Assembly: GCA_000721375.1 (NCBI GenBank)
Contig: JOGW01000002.1
Location: forward strand, 620,001-684,000
Source: Streptomyces sp. NRRL B-3428
Lineage (GTDB): Bacteria; Actinomycetota; Actinomycetes; Streptomycetales; Streptomycetaceae
Direction of reading: 5' to 3'
Length of the DNA: 64,000 nucleotides
Of this stretch, positions 1 to 13,134 are shown in pieces (position 1 is the first letter of the stretch; each line of letters starts with the position of its first letter). Under the pieces are notes generated by a model. The model did no database searches and was not told the origin of the DNA. It was given only the letters and a program-made list of their open reading frames with translations. A program made the position numbers and the translations under genes.

Positions 1-3000
1 CCACCTCCTGCTTCTGCAGCGAGGGCGTCGCGTTGAAGACCACGACGAGATCACCGACGCGCATGGTCACCACACCAGGGGTCTCTCGTTCACCCGACAG
101 CGGGAACGAGAGTTCGCGCTGGACCTCATCGAGACCGCTGAGCGTGAATGCGTTCTCTGTCGTACGGATTCTCAGCAGGTCACGGTAGGCGGCCGAGGCT
201 CCTTCGATCTGCGGGCAGCCCACGCTCGGCACGGTCGTCAACAGGGGCTTCGCGTAAATCCACTTGGCCTTGTTGTCGGCGGCCATCGGAAGGCCGCGTC
301 CGTAGCCGTTGCCGTCGCGGCAGTCCCAGTGGATGGCGTTGAACCAGTCCCCGCTCTCGTACGAGTTGCGGTCCAGGGACTTCGAGCGCAGCAGATCGCT
401 GCCGGCCTGGGAGAGCGAAGGCCCTTGCGACAGTGCCGCGGTGGCCATCGAGAGCACCTGCATACGGGCCCGGTCCTCGGCACTCACCGTCGGCGGGAGC
501 TTGAAGGCGAGAGCGTCGTACAGGGTCTCGTTGTCGTGGGCGTCGACATAGGCGAGGGCGTCGGCGGGGGTGGCCGCGTATCCGGCGGGCGCCCCGTTGT
601 AGTCGACCTCTGAGCCCTTGACCGTGCGGCCGCTGCTGTCGGTGAAGGTGTAGCCGGCGAGATTGCCGGTGAGACCGACCTTCAGCAGGTCCTGGTAGTG
701 GAGCAGCCGCTTCTTCTGCTCGGCCGTGGTGCCGTTCGCCGCCGAGGAGTTGGGCTCGGTGTAGAGACCCGAGCCGAAGCCCTGCACGCGCGGGTCCTCG
801 TCGAAGGGTCCGCCGCCGCGCACGGCGTCACGGGCGCGGTCGGAGAAGGTGGCGATGCCCGTACCGGCCATGTTCTTCTGCGTGGCCTGCACGAACCGGG
901 CGTCGTCGGCGATCTCGCCGAAGTTCCAGCCCTCTCCGTACAGCAGGATGCTCTTGCCGTCGACGCCGTCCTTCTCGACGGTGAGTGCGTCGAGCGCCTT
1001 GCGCACGGCGAGGATGTTGGCCTTCGGATGGTGGCCCATCAGGTCGAAGCGGAAGCCGTCGACCTTGTACTCGCGGGCCCAGGTGACGATCGAGTCGACG
1101 ACCAGCTTGCCCATCATGGCGTTCTCGGGCGCGGTGTTGGCGCAGCAGGTGGAGGTGGCCACCGAGCCGTCGTCGAGGAGGCGGTGGTAGTAGCCGGGCA
1201 CGATCTTGTCGAGGACGGAGGTCTCCGCCTGGCCGCTGGTGGTGGTGTGGTTGTAGACCACGTCCATGACGACCCTGAGGCCGTCCTCGTTCAGTGACTT
1301 GACCATCTCGCGGAACTCGACCGTGCGCTTGGTCCCGTCCGGATCGGAGGCGTAGGAGCCCTCGGGGACGGTGAAGTGGTAGGGGTCGTAGCCCCAGTTG
1401 TACGCGTCCTTCGCGGCGGCCTTCGCCACGCACTCCTGCTGCTTGTCGGAGTCGGGCGCGTACACGCTCAGATCGCAGTCCACGGTCGCCGCGTCCCGCT
1501 CGGGGATGGTGGCGATGTCGAAGGCGGGCAGGAGGTGGACGTAGTTGGTGCCCGCCTCGGCGAGCTCGCGCAGGTGCTTCGAGCCCTTGCTGTTCTTCTC
1601 CGTGAAGGCCTTGTACTTGCCCTGGTTGCGGGCTGTCGGGTCCGCGACGGAGAAGTCGCGGATGTGCAGCTCCTGGATGTGCGCCTGACCGGCCGCGACG
1701 GCCTTGGGCTTCTCGAGACCCGCCCAGCCGGACGGGGCGAGGGACTTGGCGCGCAGGTCGACGACCAGTGAGCGCTCCGAGTCCGCGGTCAGGGCGAGCG
1801 AGTACGGATCGGTCACCTTGTTGGTGACGAGCTTTTGGACGCTGGGCGCCCAGACCTTCACGACGTAGCGGTACGGGCGGCCGGTCCAGTCCTTCGTTCC
1901 CTTGACCGACCAGACGCCGGTGGCGTCGTCGCGGCGCATGGGGACCTTGTCGCCGTCGAGGTCGAGGGCCACGGACTGGGCGGTGGGAGCCCAGACGCTC
2001 AAGGTCGGGCGGCCCTTGGCGTCGAAGACGGGGCCGAGGTCGGCGTTGTTGGCGTAGAGGTCGTCGAGGACGCCCGCGAGCTGGACTCCCGTACCGGCCA
2101 CGACAGCGCCGTTCGCCGCCCGCTGCGTGGCGACGATCCGCCCCCGCAGCGCCTCGCGCACCCGGTCACGGTCGCGCGGGTCGACGGTCCAGGCCTGCTT
2201 GGCGGCCAGATGCGGGAACTTCGCCTTCTGGGCCGCGGTGAGCTCCGCCTCGGCCAGACGCAGCCAGCGCGCCTCGTCGAGATCACCGTCCGCGGCGTAC
2301 AACAGCTGTGCGGAAGCCGGCGACTTGGCCCCGTTCCACACCACCGTGCTCCGGTCGATCCACACGGCCTCGGCCTTGGTGAAGTCGACCTTCGCCGCCT
2401 TGGGCTGCGGCAGCAGATACTTCTCCTTGCCGCCCATCAGCCACACCTCGTGGCCGTTGGCGGCGAGGTCCAGGGACTGGTCGGACGGCAGGTCCTTCTC
2501 GTCGCCCTTGTGCAGGATGTAGCTGAGCGAAGTGGCCCCGTCCGCGAGCGGTACCTCATACACCGCACCATAGGAATCGACCCGGGTGGGCAGAAGGGGC
2601 TTGGACCAGTCGGTCGGCTCCTTCGCGCCGGTCCAGGTGTGCAGTCCCCAGCCGTCGTAGTTCCCGTCGGCGCGCTGGTAGTGCAGTACGGCCTTGGTCT
2701 TGTCCTGCGGCGGATACGCGCCTTCCGGTGCGGTGGTCGCCTGAGCGTCCTTGCCCTGCTCGATCCACACCTCGCCGGTGGTGGCGAGCGGGACCGTGCG
2801 CTGCGGGCCGTCGGCGGTACCGGACTTCTCGACGGTGTACGAGACCTCGGCAGCGCCCTCGTCGAGCTTCACCCAGGCGAAGGCGCCGTAGGCGTCCCGG
2901 CCCGTGAACTCGGCAGTGGTGGCGCCGGACTTGAGGGTCCACCCCTCGTAGTCACCGTCCGGGCGCTGGTAGTGCACGACCGCGTACTCGCGCTCCACAG

Positions 3001-5131
3001 CACTCGGCGGCAGCTCCACGGCCGGTGCGCCCGAGACGGTCCCGGCCAGATCGCTCGCCGTACGGCCGCGGGAGTCGATCACCACGGCCTTGTAGCGCAC
3101 GGGAGTTCCGGCCTGTGCGGCGTCGATACGGTGGGTGACCTTGTACGGGGCGTGATCCGCGGAGCCGAGGGTCCGCCACTTGCCGTTGCCGGTCTGGGCG
3201 GCGAAGACGACCCGGTTGAGACCGCCGCCAGTGACATCGGCCGTGACCTCGACCCTGCCGGTGGACCCGGCGGCCGGAGCCTTCAGCTCGACGGACGGCT
3301 TGAGGGACGGGGCCGCGAGGGACCCGGAGGCCCTCAGGACGAGCGTGGACAGTGCGGGGATCTCGACCTTGATCTTCCTGTCGTCACCGCTGACGACCGA
3401 GAGCCCCTTGTTCCCGTACACGGCACGGAAGTTCATGCCCGCCGACCCGGTCGGGATCTCGACCGTCCGCGGCTCCTGGGCGTTGTTCGCGGCCACCACG
3501 TATTCGGTACGGCTCTTCGCGTCCGTACGCGAGAAGGCGTAGACCGATCCCTTCGCGTACCGCTCCTCCTGGATGCCGTCCGCGAGCGCCGGATGCGCCT
3601 TGCGCAGGGTCGAGAGCTCGGCGATCTGCCGGTACAGGGGGTGGTCCGTGGCGTACGCGTCCGTGGCGTGGGTGCGGTCGGTGCCGAGCTGGTCGTCGTC
3701 GAGGTAGTCGGCGGTCTTCGAGGCGAAGAGCGTCTGGCGGGCGTCCTTGTCGCCGCCGGCGCCCGTGAAGCCCTGCTCGTCGCCGTAGTAGACGACCGGG
3801 TTGCCGCGGCCGAGGAACATCAGCTCGTTGGCCAGCTCGTAGCGGTCGAGGAGTTCGGCGTCGGAGGCCTTCGGCCGGTCCTGCTTCAGGAAGGTGCCGA
3901 AGCGGCCCATGTCGTGGTTGCCGAGGAACGAGACCTGCTCGTAGGCGTTGGCCTTGTCGGTCGTGTACTTGTAGTCGTCCCCGTAGACCTTCGCGAGGCG
4001 CTCCGCGTCACCGCCCTGGGCGGCGTACGCGCGGGCCGCGTCCTGGAAGGGGAAGTCGAGCGTCGAGTCGAGCCGCCCCTCGGTGACGTACGGGGAGGTC
4101 ACCTCCGTATCGGCGGAGTAGACCTCGCCGAACATGAAGAAGTCCTCGCGCCCCTGCTCCTTCGCGTACGCGTCGAGCGCGGTCGCCCACTGCGTCCAGA
4201 ACTCCGTGTCGACATGCTTGACCGTGTCGATACGGAAGCCGTCGATGTCGAAGTCCCGCACCCAGCGCTGGTAGATCCGCTCCATGCCGCGCACGACCTC
4301 GGGACGTTCGGTCCACAGGTCGTCCAGACCCGAGAAGTCTCCCTGGGTGGAGGACTCTCCGGCGAAGGTCGAGTCACCGCGGTTGTGGTACATCGTCGGA
4401 TCGTTCAGCCAGGCGGGGACCTTGGTCTCGCCCGCCTTCACGACCGGGGTGTACGGGAAGGTCCGCGTGTCCGCCCTGAACGTCCCGGAGTCGGTGTGCG
4501 GCCGCCCTTCGGTGTCCAGATACGGGTACGCGCCGCTCGACTTGTACCCGTACTCCTTCTCCGCGTAATCGATCATGTCGGCGGTGTGGTTGGTGATGAC
4601 GTCGAAGAAGACCTTCATGCCCTTGGCATGCGCCTTGTCGATCAGCCGCTCCAGGTCGGCGTTCGTCCCGAAGTGCGGGTCGACCTGGGTGAAGTCGGTG
4701 ATCCAGTAGCCGTGGTAGCCGGCGCTCGCGTCCTTGCCGACGCCCTGGACGGGCTTGTTCTTGAAGATCGGGGCCATCCAGATGGCGGTGGTGCCCAGGC
4801 CCTTGATGTAGTCGAGCTTGTCGGTGAGGCCCTTGAGGTCACCGCCCTGGTAGAAGCCCTTGTCGGTGGGGTCGAACCCGGTCTCCAGGCGCGAGCCGGT
4901 CAGACCGCCCTGGTCATTGCCCTTGTCCCCGTTGGCGAACCGGTCGGGAAGGACGAAGTAGAACTGGTCGCGGGTGAGGTCGTGGCGGGCCGGCTCGGCG
5001 GCCAGCTTCGCGTCCGAGGGCGGCGCGGGCGGGCTCGCCGCGGCCGCGGGAACGGCGGGTATGAGCGCGGCCAGCAGAGCGGCGGCCGTCGCGGCGGCGG
5101 CTCTTCGGGCGCGCGGAGATGAACCGGTCAC
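1..5131 (-). CDS. Secreted bifunctional alpha-amylase/pullulanase (amylopullulanase), 3' end cut by window
   Basis: Extracellular enzyme predicted to cut both alpha-1,4 and alpha-1,6 bonds of starch and pullulan. About 1710 codons are visible and the C-terminus lies outside the window. Order seen: signal peptide (about residues 1-35), a first GH13 catalytic domain with the nucleophile motif [10 protein letters not shown] near residue 295 and FLGNHD further on, a beta-rich linker, two pullulanase-type carbohydrate modules starting [11 protein letters not shown] and [11 protein letters not shown], a CBM48-like segment ([11 protein letters not shown]), then a second pullulanase-type GH13 domain with YNWGYDP, DVVYNHT and [11 protein letters not shown] near residue 1360. 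The start is GTG at 5131 with AAGGAG about 9 bases upstream. It is the last gene of the maltodextrin block and is separated from the amylase by a hairpin. Family and bifunctionality are clear from the two catalytic domains; exact substrate preference is inferred. Confidence 0.93.
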   Translation of the reverse strand, partial: MTGSSPRARRAAAATAAALLAALIPAVPAAAASPPAPPSDAKLAAEPARHDLTRDQFYFVLPDRFANGDKGNDQGGLTGSRLETGFDPTDKGFYQGGDLKGLTDKLDYIKGLGTTAIWMAPIFKNKPVQGVGKDASAGYHGYWITDFTQVDPHFGTNADLERLIDKAHAKGMKVFFDVITNHTADMIDYAEKEYGYKSSGAYPYLDTEGRPHTDSGTFRADTRTFPYTPVVKAGETKVPAWLNDPTMYHNRGDSTFAGESSTQGDFSGLDDLWTERPEVVRGMERIYQRWVRDFDIDGFRIDTVKHVDTEFWTQWATALDAYAKEQGREDFFMFGEVYSADTEVTSPYVTEGRLDSTLDFPFQDAARAYAAQGGDAERLAKVYGDDYKYTTDKANAYEQVSFLGNHDMGRFGTFLKQDRPKASDAELLDRYELANELMFLGRGNPVVYYGDEQGFTGAGGDKDARQTLFASKTADYLDDDQLGTDRTHATDAYATDHPLYRQIAELSTLRKAHPALADGIQEERYAKGSVYAFSRTDAKSRTEYVVAANNAQEPRTVEIPTGSAGMNFRAVYGNKGLSVVSGDDRKIKVEIPALSTLVLRASGSLAAPSLKPSVELKAPAAGSTGRVEVTADVTGGGLNRVVFAAQTGNGKWRTLGSADHAPYKVTHRIDAAQAGTPVRYKAVVIDSRGRTASDLAGTVSGAPAVELPPSAVEREYAVVHYQRPDGDYEGWTLKSGATTAEFTGRDAYGAFAWVKLDEGAAEVSYTVEKSGTADGPQRTVPLATTGEVWIEQGKDAQATTAPEGAYPPQDKTKAVLHYQRADGNYDGWGLHTWTGAKEPTDWSKPLLPTRVDSYGAVYEVPLADGATSLSYILHKGDEKDLPSDQSLDLAANGHEVWLMGGKEKYLLPQPKAAKVDFTKAEAVWIDRSTVVWNGAKSPASAQLLYAADGDLDEARWLRLAEAELTAAQKAKFPHLAAKQAWTVDPRDRDRVREALRGRIVATQRAANGAVVAGTGVQLAGVLDDLYANNADLGPVFDAKGRPTLSVWAPTAQSVALDLDGDKVPMRRDDATGVWSVKGTKDWTGRPYRYVVKVWAPSVQKLVTNKVTDPYSLALTADSERSLVVDLRAKSLAPSGWAGLEKPKAVAAGQAHIQELHIRDFSVADPTARNQGKYKAFTEKNSKGSKHLRELAEAGTNYVHLLPAFDIATIPERDAATVDCDLSVYAPDSDKQQECVAKAAAKDAYNWGYDPYHFTVPEGSYASDPDGTKRTVEFREMVKSLNEDGLRVVMDVVYNHTTTSGQAETSVLDKIVPGYYHRLLDDGSVATSTCCANTAPENAMMGKLVVDSIVTWAREYKVDGFRFDLMGHHPKANILAVRKALDALTVEKDGVDGKSILLYGEGWNFGEIADDARFVQATQKNMAGTGIATFSDRARDAVRGGGPFDEDPRVQGFGSGLYTEPNSSAANGTTAEQKKRLLHYQDLLKVGLTGNLAGYTFTDSSGRTVKGSEVDYNGAPAGYAATPADALAYVDAHDNETLYDALAFKLPPTVSAEDRARMQVLSMATAALSQGPSLSQAGSDLLRSKSLDRNSYESGDWFNAIHWDCRDGNGYGRGLPMAADNKAKWIYAKPLLTTVPSVGCPQIEGASAAYRDLLRIRTTENAFTLSGLDEVQRELSFPLSGERETPGVVTMRVGDLVVVFNATPSLQKQEV

Positions 5132-5172
5132 GGTCCGGGGCTCCTTGAGGGTGGGTGGGTGCGGGTATGCGT

Positions 5173-5219
5173 GCGGGCCGCCTCATGCAGCGGGGTTGGA
5201 TGGGCATGAAGCGGCCCGC
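5173..5219 (-). terminator. Hairpin between alpha-amylase and pullulanase genes
   Basis: Nine-base perfect arms GCGGGCCGC (5173-5181) and GCGGCCCGC (5211-5219) enclose a second inner pair CATGC/GCATG separated by 2-base bulges. It lies just after the amylase stop (5252) and 41 bases before the pullulanase start. There is no T-run, so it may be a terminator, a processing site or a stabilising hairpin that sets the ratio of the two enzymes. Confidence 0.5.
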
Positions 5220-5251
5220 GGTCAATGGGGCGCGGCCTTGCGGTGCAGCGG

Positions 5252-6961
5252 TCAGGCGCGCCAGGTGTCGTTCAGGACGACCGGGCCGGAGGCCGGGACG
5301 GTGAGCGTCCGGTTGGCGCCGCTCTCCCAGGTCACCGCGCCGTTCGCCTCCTTGCGGAGGTACTTGTACGCGCAGGTGGTGCCGGCGGGCAGGGCCATGT
5401 CCAGCTTCCAGATCGGATACGAGGCCGGGTCCAGCTTCAGTGCGCTGCCGGTGTTCCAGGCGCCGAGCTGGGTGCAGTCGCCGACCACGTGGATGTTCTG
5501 GCCGAGGACGGTGGTGGCGTTCACGTTGAAGGAAGCGCCCGTGGTGACCGGATCGGGGTCCGGGTCCGTGGTGCCCGTACAGCTACGAGCGCCCGTGTGC
5601 AGCGCGACCGCCGTCCCTGCGGGGATCGTCGCGGTGAACTGACCCGAGCCGTTCACGCTCACGCCCTTGCCGCTCTGCACATCGCAGTAGTCGCCCGCGG
5701 GCAGCGAGGTCTGGAAGGTGCGGGTGAGCGCGGAGCCTTCGTGGTTGATGGCCACGTACGCCTTGGAGCCTCGGCCGAAGGCGATCTGGTCGCCGCCGTT
5801 GTCCCACCAGTTGGTGACGGACTGCCCGCGGGCCTCGTTGCGGAAGGCCACCATCGACGAGATCTCGCGCCAGTCGTGCTGGCACTTCCAGCCGTCGCTG
5901 TAACAGGCGTTCACCGTCCCGGAGTTGGGCGGTCCGGCGTCCTTGTCGGTCCACTCGTAGCCGGAGTGGATGTCCGGGGAGCCGTAGGGCCAGGCCAGCA
6001 TGAAGACGCCTGCGAGGGTGTAGGCGGAGCCGTTCTTGTAGCTGAGGGTGTCGCCGCCGCGCTCGGTGTCGTGGTTGTCCACGAACACCGCGGACTTCCC
6101 GGACTCCATGAAGCCCCAGCCCTCGCCGTAGTTCTTCAGGTTGGCGAGGTTCTCGTTCAGGAAGGTCTGCTTGAGGCCGCGGGCGTAGCGGAACTCCTGT
6201 ACATCGCCGCTGCCGAGGTACTCGCTCGGCGAGACGGCCTCACCGCCCCCGTAGATGGCCTCGTGCTTCCAGTGGACCCCGGGGTTCGTCAGGCGCGACT
6301 TGATGTTCGCGAGGTCGGCGGCCGGCATGTGCTTGGCGGCGTCGATACGGAAACCGTCCACGCCGAGCGAGAGCAGGTCGTTGAGGTACGCGGCGATCCG
6401 GCCGCGTACGTAGTCCTCGCCCGTGTCGAGGTCGGCGAGACCGACGAGTTCGCAGTTCTGGACGTTGGCGCGGTCGCCGTAGTTGGAGATCTGGGCGCGG
6501 CAGTCGTCCATGTCCGCGCCCGAGTAGAGGCCCGGATAGTTGTACTTCGTGTACGCCGAGCCGCCCGTGCCGGTGCCGTCACCGGCCGCCATGTGGTTGA
6601 TCACCGAGTCGGCGACCACCTTCACACCCGCCGCGTGGCAGGTGTCGACCATGTTCTTGAAGGCGGTCCGGTCGCCGAGCCGCCCGGCGATCTTGTAACT
6701 GACCGGCTGGTACGAGGTCCACCACTGCGCGCCCTGGATGTGCTCCTGCGGCGGGGAGACCTGGACGTAACCGTAGCCGGCGGGCCCGAGGTCGTCGGTG
6801 CACGCCTTGGCGACGGAGTCGAAGCGCCACTCGAAGAGGACGGCGGTGACGTCCTTGTCCCCCGGGGGTGCGGCCTGGGCCGCGGTCGGCGCGATCACGG
6901 CGGGCGCGAAGAGTGACGCGCCCACGACAAGTGAGGCCATGAGAGATCTGCTGCGGGTCAT
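5252..6961 (-). CDS. Secreted alpha-amylase with C-terminal starch-binding domain (GH13 + CBM20)
   Basis: Hydrolyses alpha-1,4 bonds in starch outside the cell. 569 aa, the usual size for Streptomyces amylases. Signal peptide about 1-30 ending AAQA. The four GH13 motifs are readable: DSVINH (118-123), [10 protein letters not shown] with nucleophile Asp207, GGGEAV with acid/base Glu241, and VDNHD with Asp298. Residues about 475-569 form a CBM20 starch-binding module ([15 protein letters not shown], then a C-terminal VLNDTWR). Start ATG 6961 with GGAGG 5 bases upstream. It begins 47 bases after the second LacI-type regulator on the same strand, so it probably belongs to the maltodextrin transcription unit or is controlled by it. 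I saw no CTTGCA operator in that short gap. Confidence 0.97.
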   Translation of the reverse strand: MTRSRSLMASLVVGASLFAPAVIAPTAAQAAPPGDKDVTAVLFEWRFDSVAKACTDDLGPAGYGYVQVSPPQEHIQGAQWWTSYQPVSYKIAGRLGDRTAFKNMVDTCHAAGVKVVADSVINHMAAGDGTGTGGSAYTKYNYPGLYSGADMDDCRAQISNYGDRANVQNCELVGLADLDTGEDYVRGRIAAYLNDLLSLGVDGFRIDAAKHMPAADLANIKSRLTNPGVHWKHEAIYGGGEAVSPSEYLGSGDVQEFRYARGLKQTFLNENLANLKNYGEGWGFMESGKSAVFVDNHDTERGGDTLSYKNGSAYTLAGVFMLAWPYGSPDIHSGYEWTDKDAGPPNSGTVNACYSDGWKCQHDWREISSMVAFRNEARGQSVTNWWDNGGDQIAFGRGSKAYVAINHEGSALTRTFQTSLPAGDYCDVQSGKGVSVNGSGQFTATIPAGTAVALHTGARSCTGTTDPDPDPVTTGASFNVNATTVLGQNIHVVGDCTQLGAWNTGSALKLDPASYPIWKLDMALPAGTTCAYKYLRKEANGAVTWESGANRTLTVPASGPVVLNDTWRA

Positions 6962-7008
6962 GAATCCTCCGGCTCTGAGGAATGGATCCGGTGACGTACT
7001 GGCCTTGC

Positions 7009-8054
7009 TCAGCGCCGCACTTGGGCCGTCGACCCTCGTACGACGAGCTCCGGCTGGAAGACGAACTCCGTCCTCTGCACCGGGTTTCCGTGGATCTCCT
7101 CGATCAGCGCACCGACCGCCGCCGTCGCCATCGCCTGCACCGGTTGGCGCACCGTCGTCAGCGGCGGGTCGGTGAAGGCGATGAGCGGGGAGTCGTCATA
7201 GCCGACGACCGAGACGTCCGTCGGTACGTCGAGGCCGCGCTGCCGTGCCGCGCGCACCGCGCCGAGCGCCATCAGGTCGCTGGCGCAGACGATCCCGGTG
7301 CAGCCCTGGTCGAGCAGCACTCCGGCGGCGGCCTGGCCGCCCTCGACGGTGAACAGGGTGCGCTGCACCTGCAGTTCGGCATCCCCCCGTGGGACGCCGA
7401 GCAGCGCGTGCAGCGCGGTCACGAAGCCCTCCGCCTTGCGGCGGGCGGGCACATAGCGGGTCGGGCCCACCGCGAGCCCGATGCGCTCATGGCCGAGATC
7501 GACGAGATGGCGTACGGCCATCCGGGCGGCCGCGTGGTCGTCCGGCGAGACGAAGGGTGCGTCGATCTCGGGGTTGTAGCCGTTGATCAGCACGAACGGC
7601 ACTCCACGCGAGGCCAGTTCGGCATAGCGTCCGGTGGCCGCGGTGGTGTCGGCGTGCAGTCCGGAGACGAACACCATGCCGTTGACCCCGCGCTGCTCGA
7701 GCTGTTCGACGAGCTCGTCCTCGGTCGCGCCGCCCGGCGTCTGCGTACACAGCACGGGCGTGTAGCCGTGCCCGGCCAGTGTCTGCTCGATGACCTGCGC
7801 GAAGGCCGGGAAGATCGGGTTGGTCAGCTCGGGTACGACGAGGCCTATGAGGCCCGCACTGCGCTGCTTGAGCCGTACGGGCCGGTCGTAGCCGAGCAGG
7901 TCGAGTGCCGCGAGGACCCGCTGCCGGGTCGCGGTCGCCACACCCGCCTTGCCGTTGAGCACACGGCTCGCGGTGGCCTCGCTCACCGAGGCCTGGGCCG
8001 CGATGTCCGCGAGCCGCGGGGCGCCGTTCTCGCCGCCCCGCGGTGCAGGGATCG

Positions 8055-8058
<4 letters not shown>
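7009..8058 (-). CDS. LacI-family regulator, second MalR-like paralogue
   Basis: DNA-binding repressor with an N-terminal LacI helix-turn-helix ([23 protein letters not shown]) and a periplasmic-binding-protein-like sugar-sensing domain. It is very close to the malR product at 13264-14280: both share blocks such as [43 protein letters not shown] and [19 protein letters not shown]. The start chosen is GTG 8058, whose GTGA overlaps the aglA stop and suggests translational coupling; GTG 8067, three codons upstream in frame, is possible. About 349 aa. It sits between aglA and the amylase gene. Likely effectors are maltose or maltodextrins by analogy with MalR; this is inference. Confidence 0.93.
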
Positions 8059-9737
<1,679 letters not shown>

Positions 9738-9828
9738 GGCATCCCTGTGAGTGTGAGGAACAGGTGCGCACTCGGGCGCAGGTGCGTACAAGAGCGCGGG
9801 TTCGTACAACTGCGGACGAACAGCTCTA

Positions 9829-10683
9829 TCAGGACTTGGTGGCACCGGCCGTCAGACCGGCGACCAGATGGCGCTGCGCGAAGCCGAAGATCACCGCTGC
9901 GGGTACGGCCACGATGACGGCGGACGCGGTCAGCGAACCCCAGTCGCTCGTGTACTGGTTGACGAAGGTCTGCAGTCCGCCCGCGAGGGTGAGGTTCTCC
10001 TCGCCGGTCATGAAGGCGGAGGCGTAGGCGACTTCGGCCCAGCCGGTGATGAAGCTGTAGAACCCCGTCACCGCGAGCCCGGGCTTCGCCAGCGGCAGGA
10101 TCAGCCGCCAGAACGTACCGAAGGGGTTGAGCCCGTCGACGCGGCCGGCCTCGTCGATCTCCACCGGGATGGTGTCGAAGTAGCCCTTCATCATCCAGGC
10201 GCAGAACGGGATCGCGATCGTCAGATACGTGACGACCAGACCCACCGGCTGGTTGAGCAGCCCGAGCTGGGCGAGCAGGTTGTACAGCGGCACGATCAGG
10301 ACGGCCACCGGGAACATCTGCGTGATGAGCAGCAGCCACATCAGCGGCCGCATCCCGGGGAACTTGAACCGGCTCACCGCGTAACCCGTAGTCGCCGAGA
10401 TGAACACACCGATGACGGTGGTCAGGCCCACCACGAACAGCGAGTTGCCCAGCCAGCTCAGGAACTCCGTCTCGCCGATGACGTGCGAGTAGTTGGAGAA
10501 CGTGAAGTCCTTGACCAGATCGGTCGTGAACGCCTCGTCCTTCGGCTTCAGCGAGGTGACGAGCAGCCACAGCGGCGGGAAGACCGCGATGACGCTCGCG
10601 AGCAGGAGGGTGAGGTGCAGGCCGACAGAGGCGAGCGGACCTCGTTCGCCCCTTGCACGAGGCTTCTTGGTTGCGGTCGTCAC
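9829..10683 (-). CDS. malG: Maltose/maltodextrin ABC importer permease MalG
   Basis: 284 aa inner-membrane permease with about six transmembrane segments (first at LHLTLLLASVIAVFPPLWLL) and the EAA-type loop YFDTIPVEIDEAGRVDGLNPF that contacts the ATPase. With MalF it forms the channel of a sugar importer fed by the MalE lipoprotein. Start GTG 10683 overlaps the malF stop as GTGA (10680-10683), so the two are translationally coupled. No ATPase gene is in the cluster; Streptomyces sugar importers of this class normally share the MsiK ATPase encoded elsewhere. Confidence 0.96.
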   Translation of the reverse strand: MTTATKKPRARGERGPLASVGLHLTLLLASVIAVFPPLWLLVTSLKPKDEAFTTDLVKDFTFSNYSHVIGETEFLSWLGNSLFVVGLTTVIGVFISATTGYAVSRFKFPGMRPLMWLLLITQMFPVAVLIVPLYNLLAQLGLLNQPVGLVVTYLTIAIPFCAWMMKGYFDTIPVEIDEAGRVDGLNPFGTFWRLILPLAKPGLAVTGFYSFITGWAEVAYASAFMTGEENLTLAGGLQTFVNQYTSDWGSLTASAVIVAVPAAVIFGFAQRHLVAGLTAGATKS

Positions 10684-11672
10684 CAGACATCCCCCTGCTT
10701 GCGGAGCGCACGGCGGTAGACCACCGCGAAGAGCGAGAGCAGCGCGAGGATGAGCACACCCCAGGCCGCGGAGCCCGCGAAGTCGCGGGGGCTGACCACG
10801 AAGGAGAGCCGGTAGGCGTACGTCACCAGGATCTCCGTCGCGTCACCGGGACCGCCCCGGGTGAGCAGGAAGATCACCGGGAACATGTTGAAGGTCCAGA
10901 TGGCGCTGATCAGGACGACGGTCGAGCTGACCGGCTTCAGGCCCGGCAGCGTGATGTGCCGGAAGCGCTGCCAGGCGTTGGCGCCGTCCATCTCGGCGGC
11001 CTCGTACAGATCGGCCGGGATCGACTGCAGTCCGCCGAGCATGGCGATCAGCATGAACGGCACACCGAGCCATACGTTGACCGCGATCACCGAAAGCTTC
11101 GCCCAGGTCGGGTCGTTGAGCCACGGAATCGCATCGAAGCCACCGCCGGCGAGCAGCGCGTTGAACAGGCCGTTCTTCTCGTTGAAGAGCAGCCGCCAGG
11201 TGAACACCGAGACGAAGGCGGGCACCGCCCACGGCAGGATGAGCGCCATCCGGTACAGGGAACGGCCCTTGAGCTTCCTGTTGAGCATCACGGCGAGCAC
11301 GAGCCCGAGCGTGAACGAGAGCGTCACACAGGACACCGTCCACACGAGCGTCCACAGGAGCCGGTCCCAGAAGACACCGTCCTGGAGGATCGCCGTGTAG
11401 TTGTCCAGGCCCACGGACTCGTACGTCGCCGGGATGTGGTTGACGCCGATGGTGCGCTCGACGTTCGCCTCGTTGGCGTTCGTCGTCGACAGATACATGC
11501 CGCGCACCAGCGGCCACCCGATGATCACGCCGATCACCGCGACCACCGGGGCGACCATGGCCCACGCGTACCAGTGGGTCGACAGAGCGCGTCGTATACG
11601 TCCCTGAGGCCGGCCGGCCGCCTTCACTTCCTCGGAGGCGGCCGGCGCCTTCTTCTCGGTGAGCACCGTCAC
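10680..11672 (-). CDS. malF: Maltose/maltodextrin ABC importer permease MalF
   Basis: 330 aa permease with a cytoplasmic N-terminal tail, then about six transmembrane segments beginning WYAWAMVAPVVAVIGVIIG, and the EAA loop LYEAAEMDGANAWQRFRHITLP. It pairs with MalG. Start GTG 11672 lies only 2 bases after the malE TAG stop and its own stop overlaps the malG start, so malE-malF-malG are a tight operon. Confidence 0.96.
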   Translation of the reverse strand: MTVLTEKKAPAASEEVKAAGRPQGRIRRALSTHWYAWAMVAPVVAVIGVIIGWPLVRGMYLSTTNANEANVERTIGVNHIPATYESVGLDNYTAILQDGVFWDRLLWTLVWTVSCVTLSFTLGLVLAVMLNRKLKGRSLYRMALILPWAVPAFVSVFTWRLLFNEKNGLFNALLAGGGFDAIPWLNDPTWAKLSVIAVNVWLGVPFMLIAMLGGLQSIPADLYEAAEMDGANAWQRFRHITLPGLKPVSSTVVLISAIWTFNMFPVIFLLTRGGPGDATEILVTYAYRLSFVVSPRDFAGSAAWGVLILALLSLFAVVYRRALRKQGDVW

Positions 11673-11674
11673 GG

Positions 11675-12949
11675 CTACTTGTAGTCCTTCAGGAGCTTCT
11701 TGTAGCCCTCGCCGATGCCCTTGGCACCCTCTTCGGGCGAGGCCTTGCCGCTGAGCACCTTCTCCATCTGCAGACGGATCGGCTCGAAGAGCGACTGCGC
11801 CTCGGCGATCCAGGGGCGCTGCACGGACTTGTCGACGGCCGGCTTGAAGAACTGGACCATCTGGTTGTCCTTGACGGACTGCACCTCGTAGACCGACTTA
11901 CGCGTCGGCAGCAGGCTGAGCTTCTCGGTGGTCTGCTGCTGCACCTTCGCGGAGCTCATGTACTTCACGAACTCGTAGGAGGCGTCCAGGTTCTTGGAAC
12001 CCGCGTACACGGAGAGGTTCCAGCCGCCCTGCGGGGAGGCCGCACGGGCCGAGCCGGCCGGGACCGGAGCGACACCGAGGTTGGCCTTGTCCTTGAACTC
12101 CTTGCCGGCCAGGGCGCCTTCGATCGACCAGGGGCCGTCGATGGCCATGGCGACGTCGCCGTCCTTGAAGGCGTTCAGCTGGTTGTTGTAGCCGTCGGAC
12201 GCGTCGGTGATCGCGGCCTTCGAGTCGACCAGGTCCTTCATCACGGAGAAGGCCTTGGCGCCGGCCTCGTCGTCGACGGTGATCTCCTTCTTCGAGGTGT
12301 CAAGGAGGTCACCGCCCTCGCCGTAGAGGTACGGCAGGAAGAAGTACGGGTCGTCGCCGCGCAGGTAGAGACCGGTCTTGCCGCTCTTGTCCTTGATCTT
12401 GGCGGCGGCGTCCTTGACCTGGTCGACCGAGGTGGGCACCTCGACACCGGCGTCCGCCAGCATCTTCTTGTTGTAGAAGAGCGCGAGGGTGTCGATGGTC
12501 TGCGGGGCGCCGTAGGTCTTGCCGTTGAACTTCGTGGAGGCGGCGGCCTGTTCGAGGTAGTCGCCCTCGTTGTCGATCGCGGCCGTGCCGTCGAGCGGGG
12601 CCAGGTAGCCGAGGTTGGCGAAGTCCGCGACCCAGGCGACCTCGGTACGCATCACGTCGGGGGCGCCGGAGTTGCCGCCCGCGGCGTTCTTGAACTTGGC
12701 GTTGGCCTCACCGAACGGCACCGTGACGACCTTGACGTCGACCTTCGGGTGCAGCTTCTCGAAGCCCTCGGCGAGCTCCTTGTACGTGGCCTTCTCGGCG
12801 TCGTTCGACGTGTCCCAGAAGGTCACCGTGCCGGTCAGTTCACCGCCGGCGCTCTTGCCGCTGTTGTCCCCGCCGTCGTCCCCGCCGCACGCCGTCGCCG
12901 CCAGTGCGATTGCCGCGACCAGCGCGGTGGCCGATATGCCACGCCGCAT
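11675..12949 (-). CDS. malE: Maltose/maltodextrin-binding lipoprotein MalE
   Basis: Extracellular solute-binding protein family 1, 424 aa, tethered as a lipoprotein: basic N-terminus, hydrophobic core and lipobox-like LAATAC with Cys21. The mature part follows the fold seen in MalE (GTVTFWDTSN, GAPDVMRTEVAWVADFANLGYLAPLD, AMAIDGPWSIEG). The start is ATG 12949 with AAGGAG (12955-12960) upstream; a longer in-frame extension to 13273 would run through the operator region and is rejected. First gene of the malEFG operon, divergent from malR across 314 bases that contain many CTTGCA half-sites. Confidence 0.97.
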   Translation of the reverse strand: MRRGISATALVAAIALAATACGGDDGGDNSGKSAGGELTGTVTFWDTSNDAEKATYKELAEGFEKLHPKVDVKVVTVPFGEANAKFKNAAGGNSGAPDVMRTEVAWVADFANLGYLAPLDGTAAIDNEGDYLEQAAASTKFNGKTYGAPQTIDTLALFYNKKMLADAGVEVPTSVDQVKDAAAKIKDKSGKTGLYLRGDDPYFFLPYLYGEGGDLLDTSKKEITVDDEAGAKAFSVMKDLVDSKAAITDASDGYNNQLNAFKDGDVAMAIDGPWSIEGALAGKEFKDKANLGVAPVPAGSARAASPQGGWNLSVYAGSKNLDASYEFVKYMSSAKVQQQTTEKLSLLPTRKSVYEVQSVKDNQMVQFFKPAVDKSVQRPWIAEAQSLFEPIRLQMEKVLSGKASPEEGAKGIGEGYKKLLKDYK

Positions 12950-13056
12950 GAGTACTCCTTCAACTGCCCCATCCCCGACCACCCCTGCGTGGCCTCGGGT
13001 TCGGGCAGGAACGTAACAAGGCTGAAAGCTGTTGGAAAGACCTTGCCGAAAATTTC

Positions 13057-13062
13057 TGCAAG
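13057..13062. promoter_or_regulatory. MalR half-site TGCAAG proximal to malE
   Basis: TGCAAG at 13057-13062, read on the malE strand as CTTGCA followed by GAAATTTTCGGCAAGG. It lies about 108 bases upstream of malE and is the member of the half-site family closest to the malE start. MalR/Reg1 of Streptomyces is known to bind TTGCA-type repeats in this intergenic region; assignment here is by that analogy. Confidence 0.55.
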
Positions 13063-13134
13063 ACAAGCGGATCGTTACCTTCGCGTTCCCTTGCTCTGCT
13101 GCGGGAATCCCTTGGGGCAGCGGATGTACGGAGT

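Noticed and set aside
1835..5122. Very long open frame on the plus strand opposite the pullulanase gene
   Set aside because: An expected shadow of high-GC coding sequence: no signal peptide, no recognisable domains, and the opposite strand encodes clear GH13 motifs throughout.
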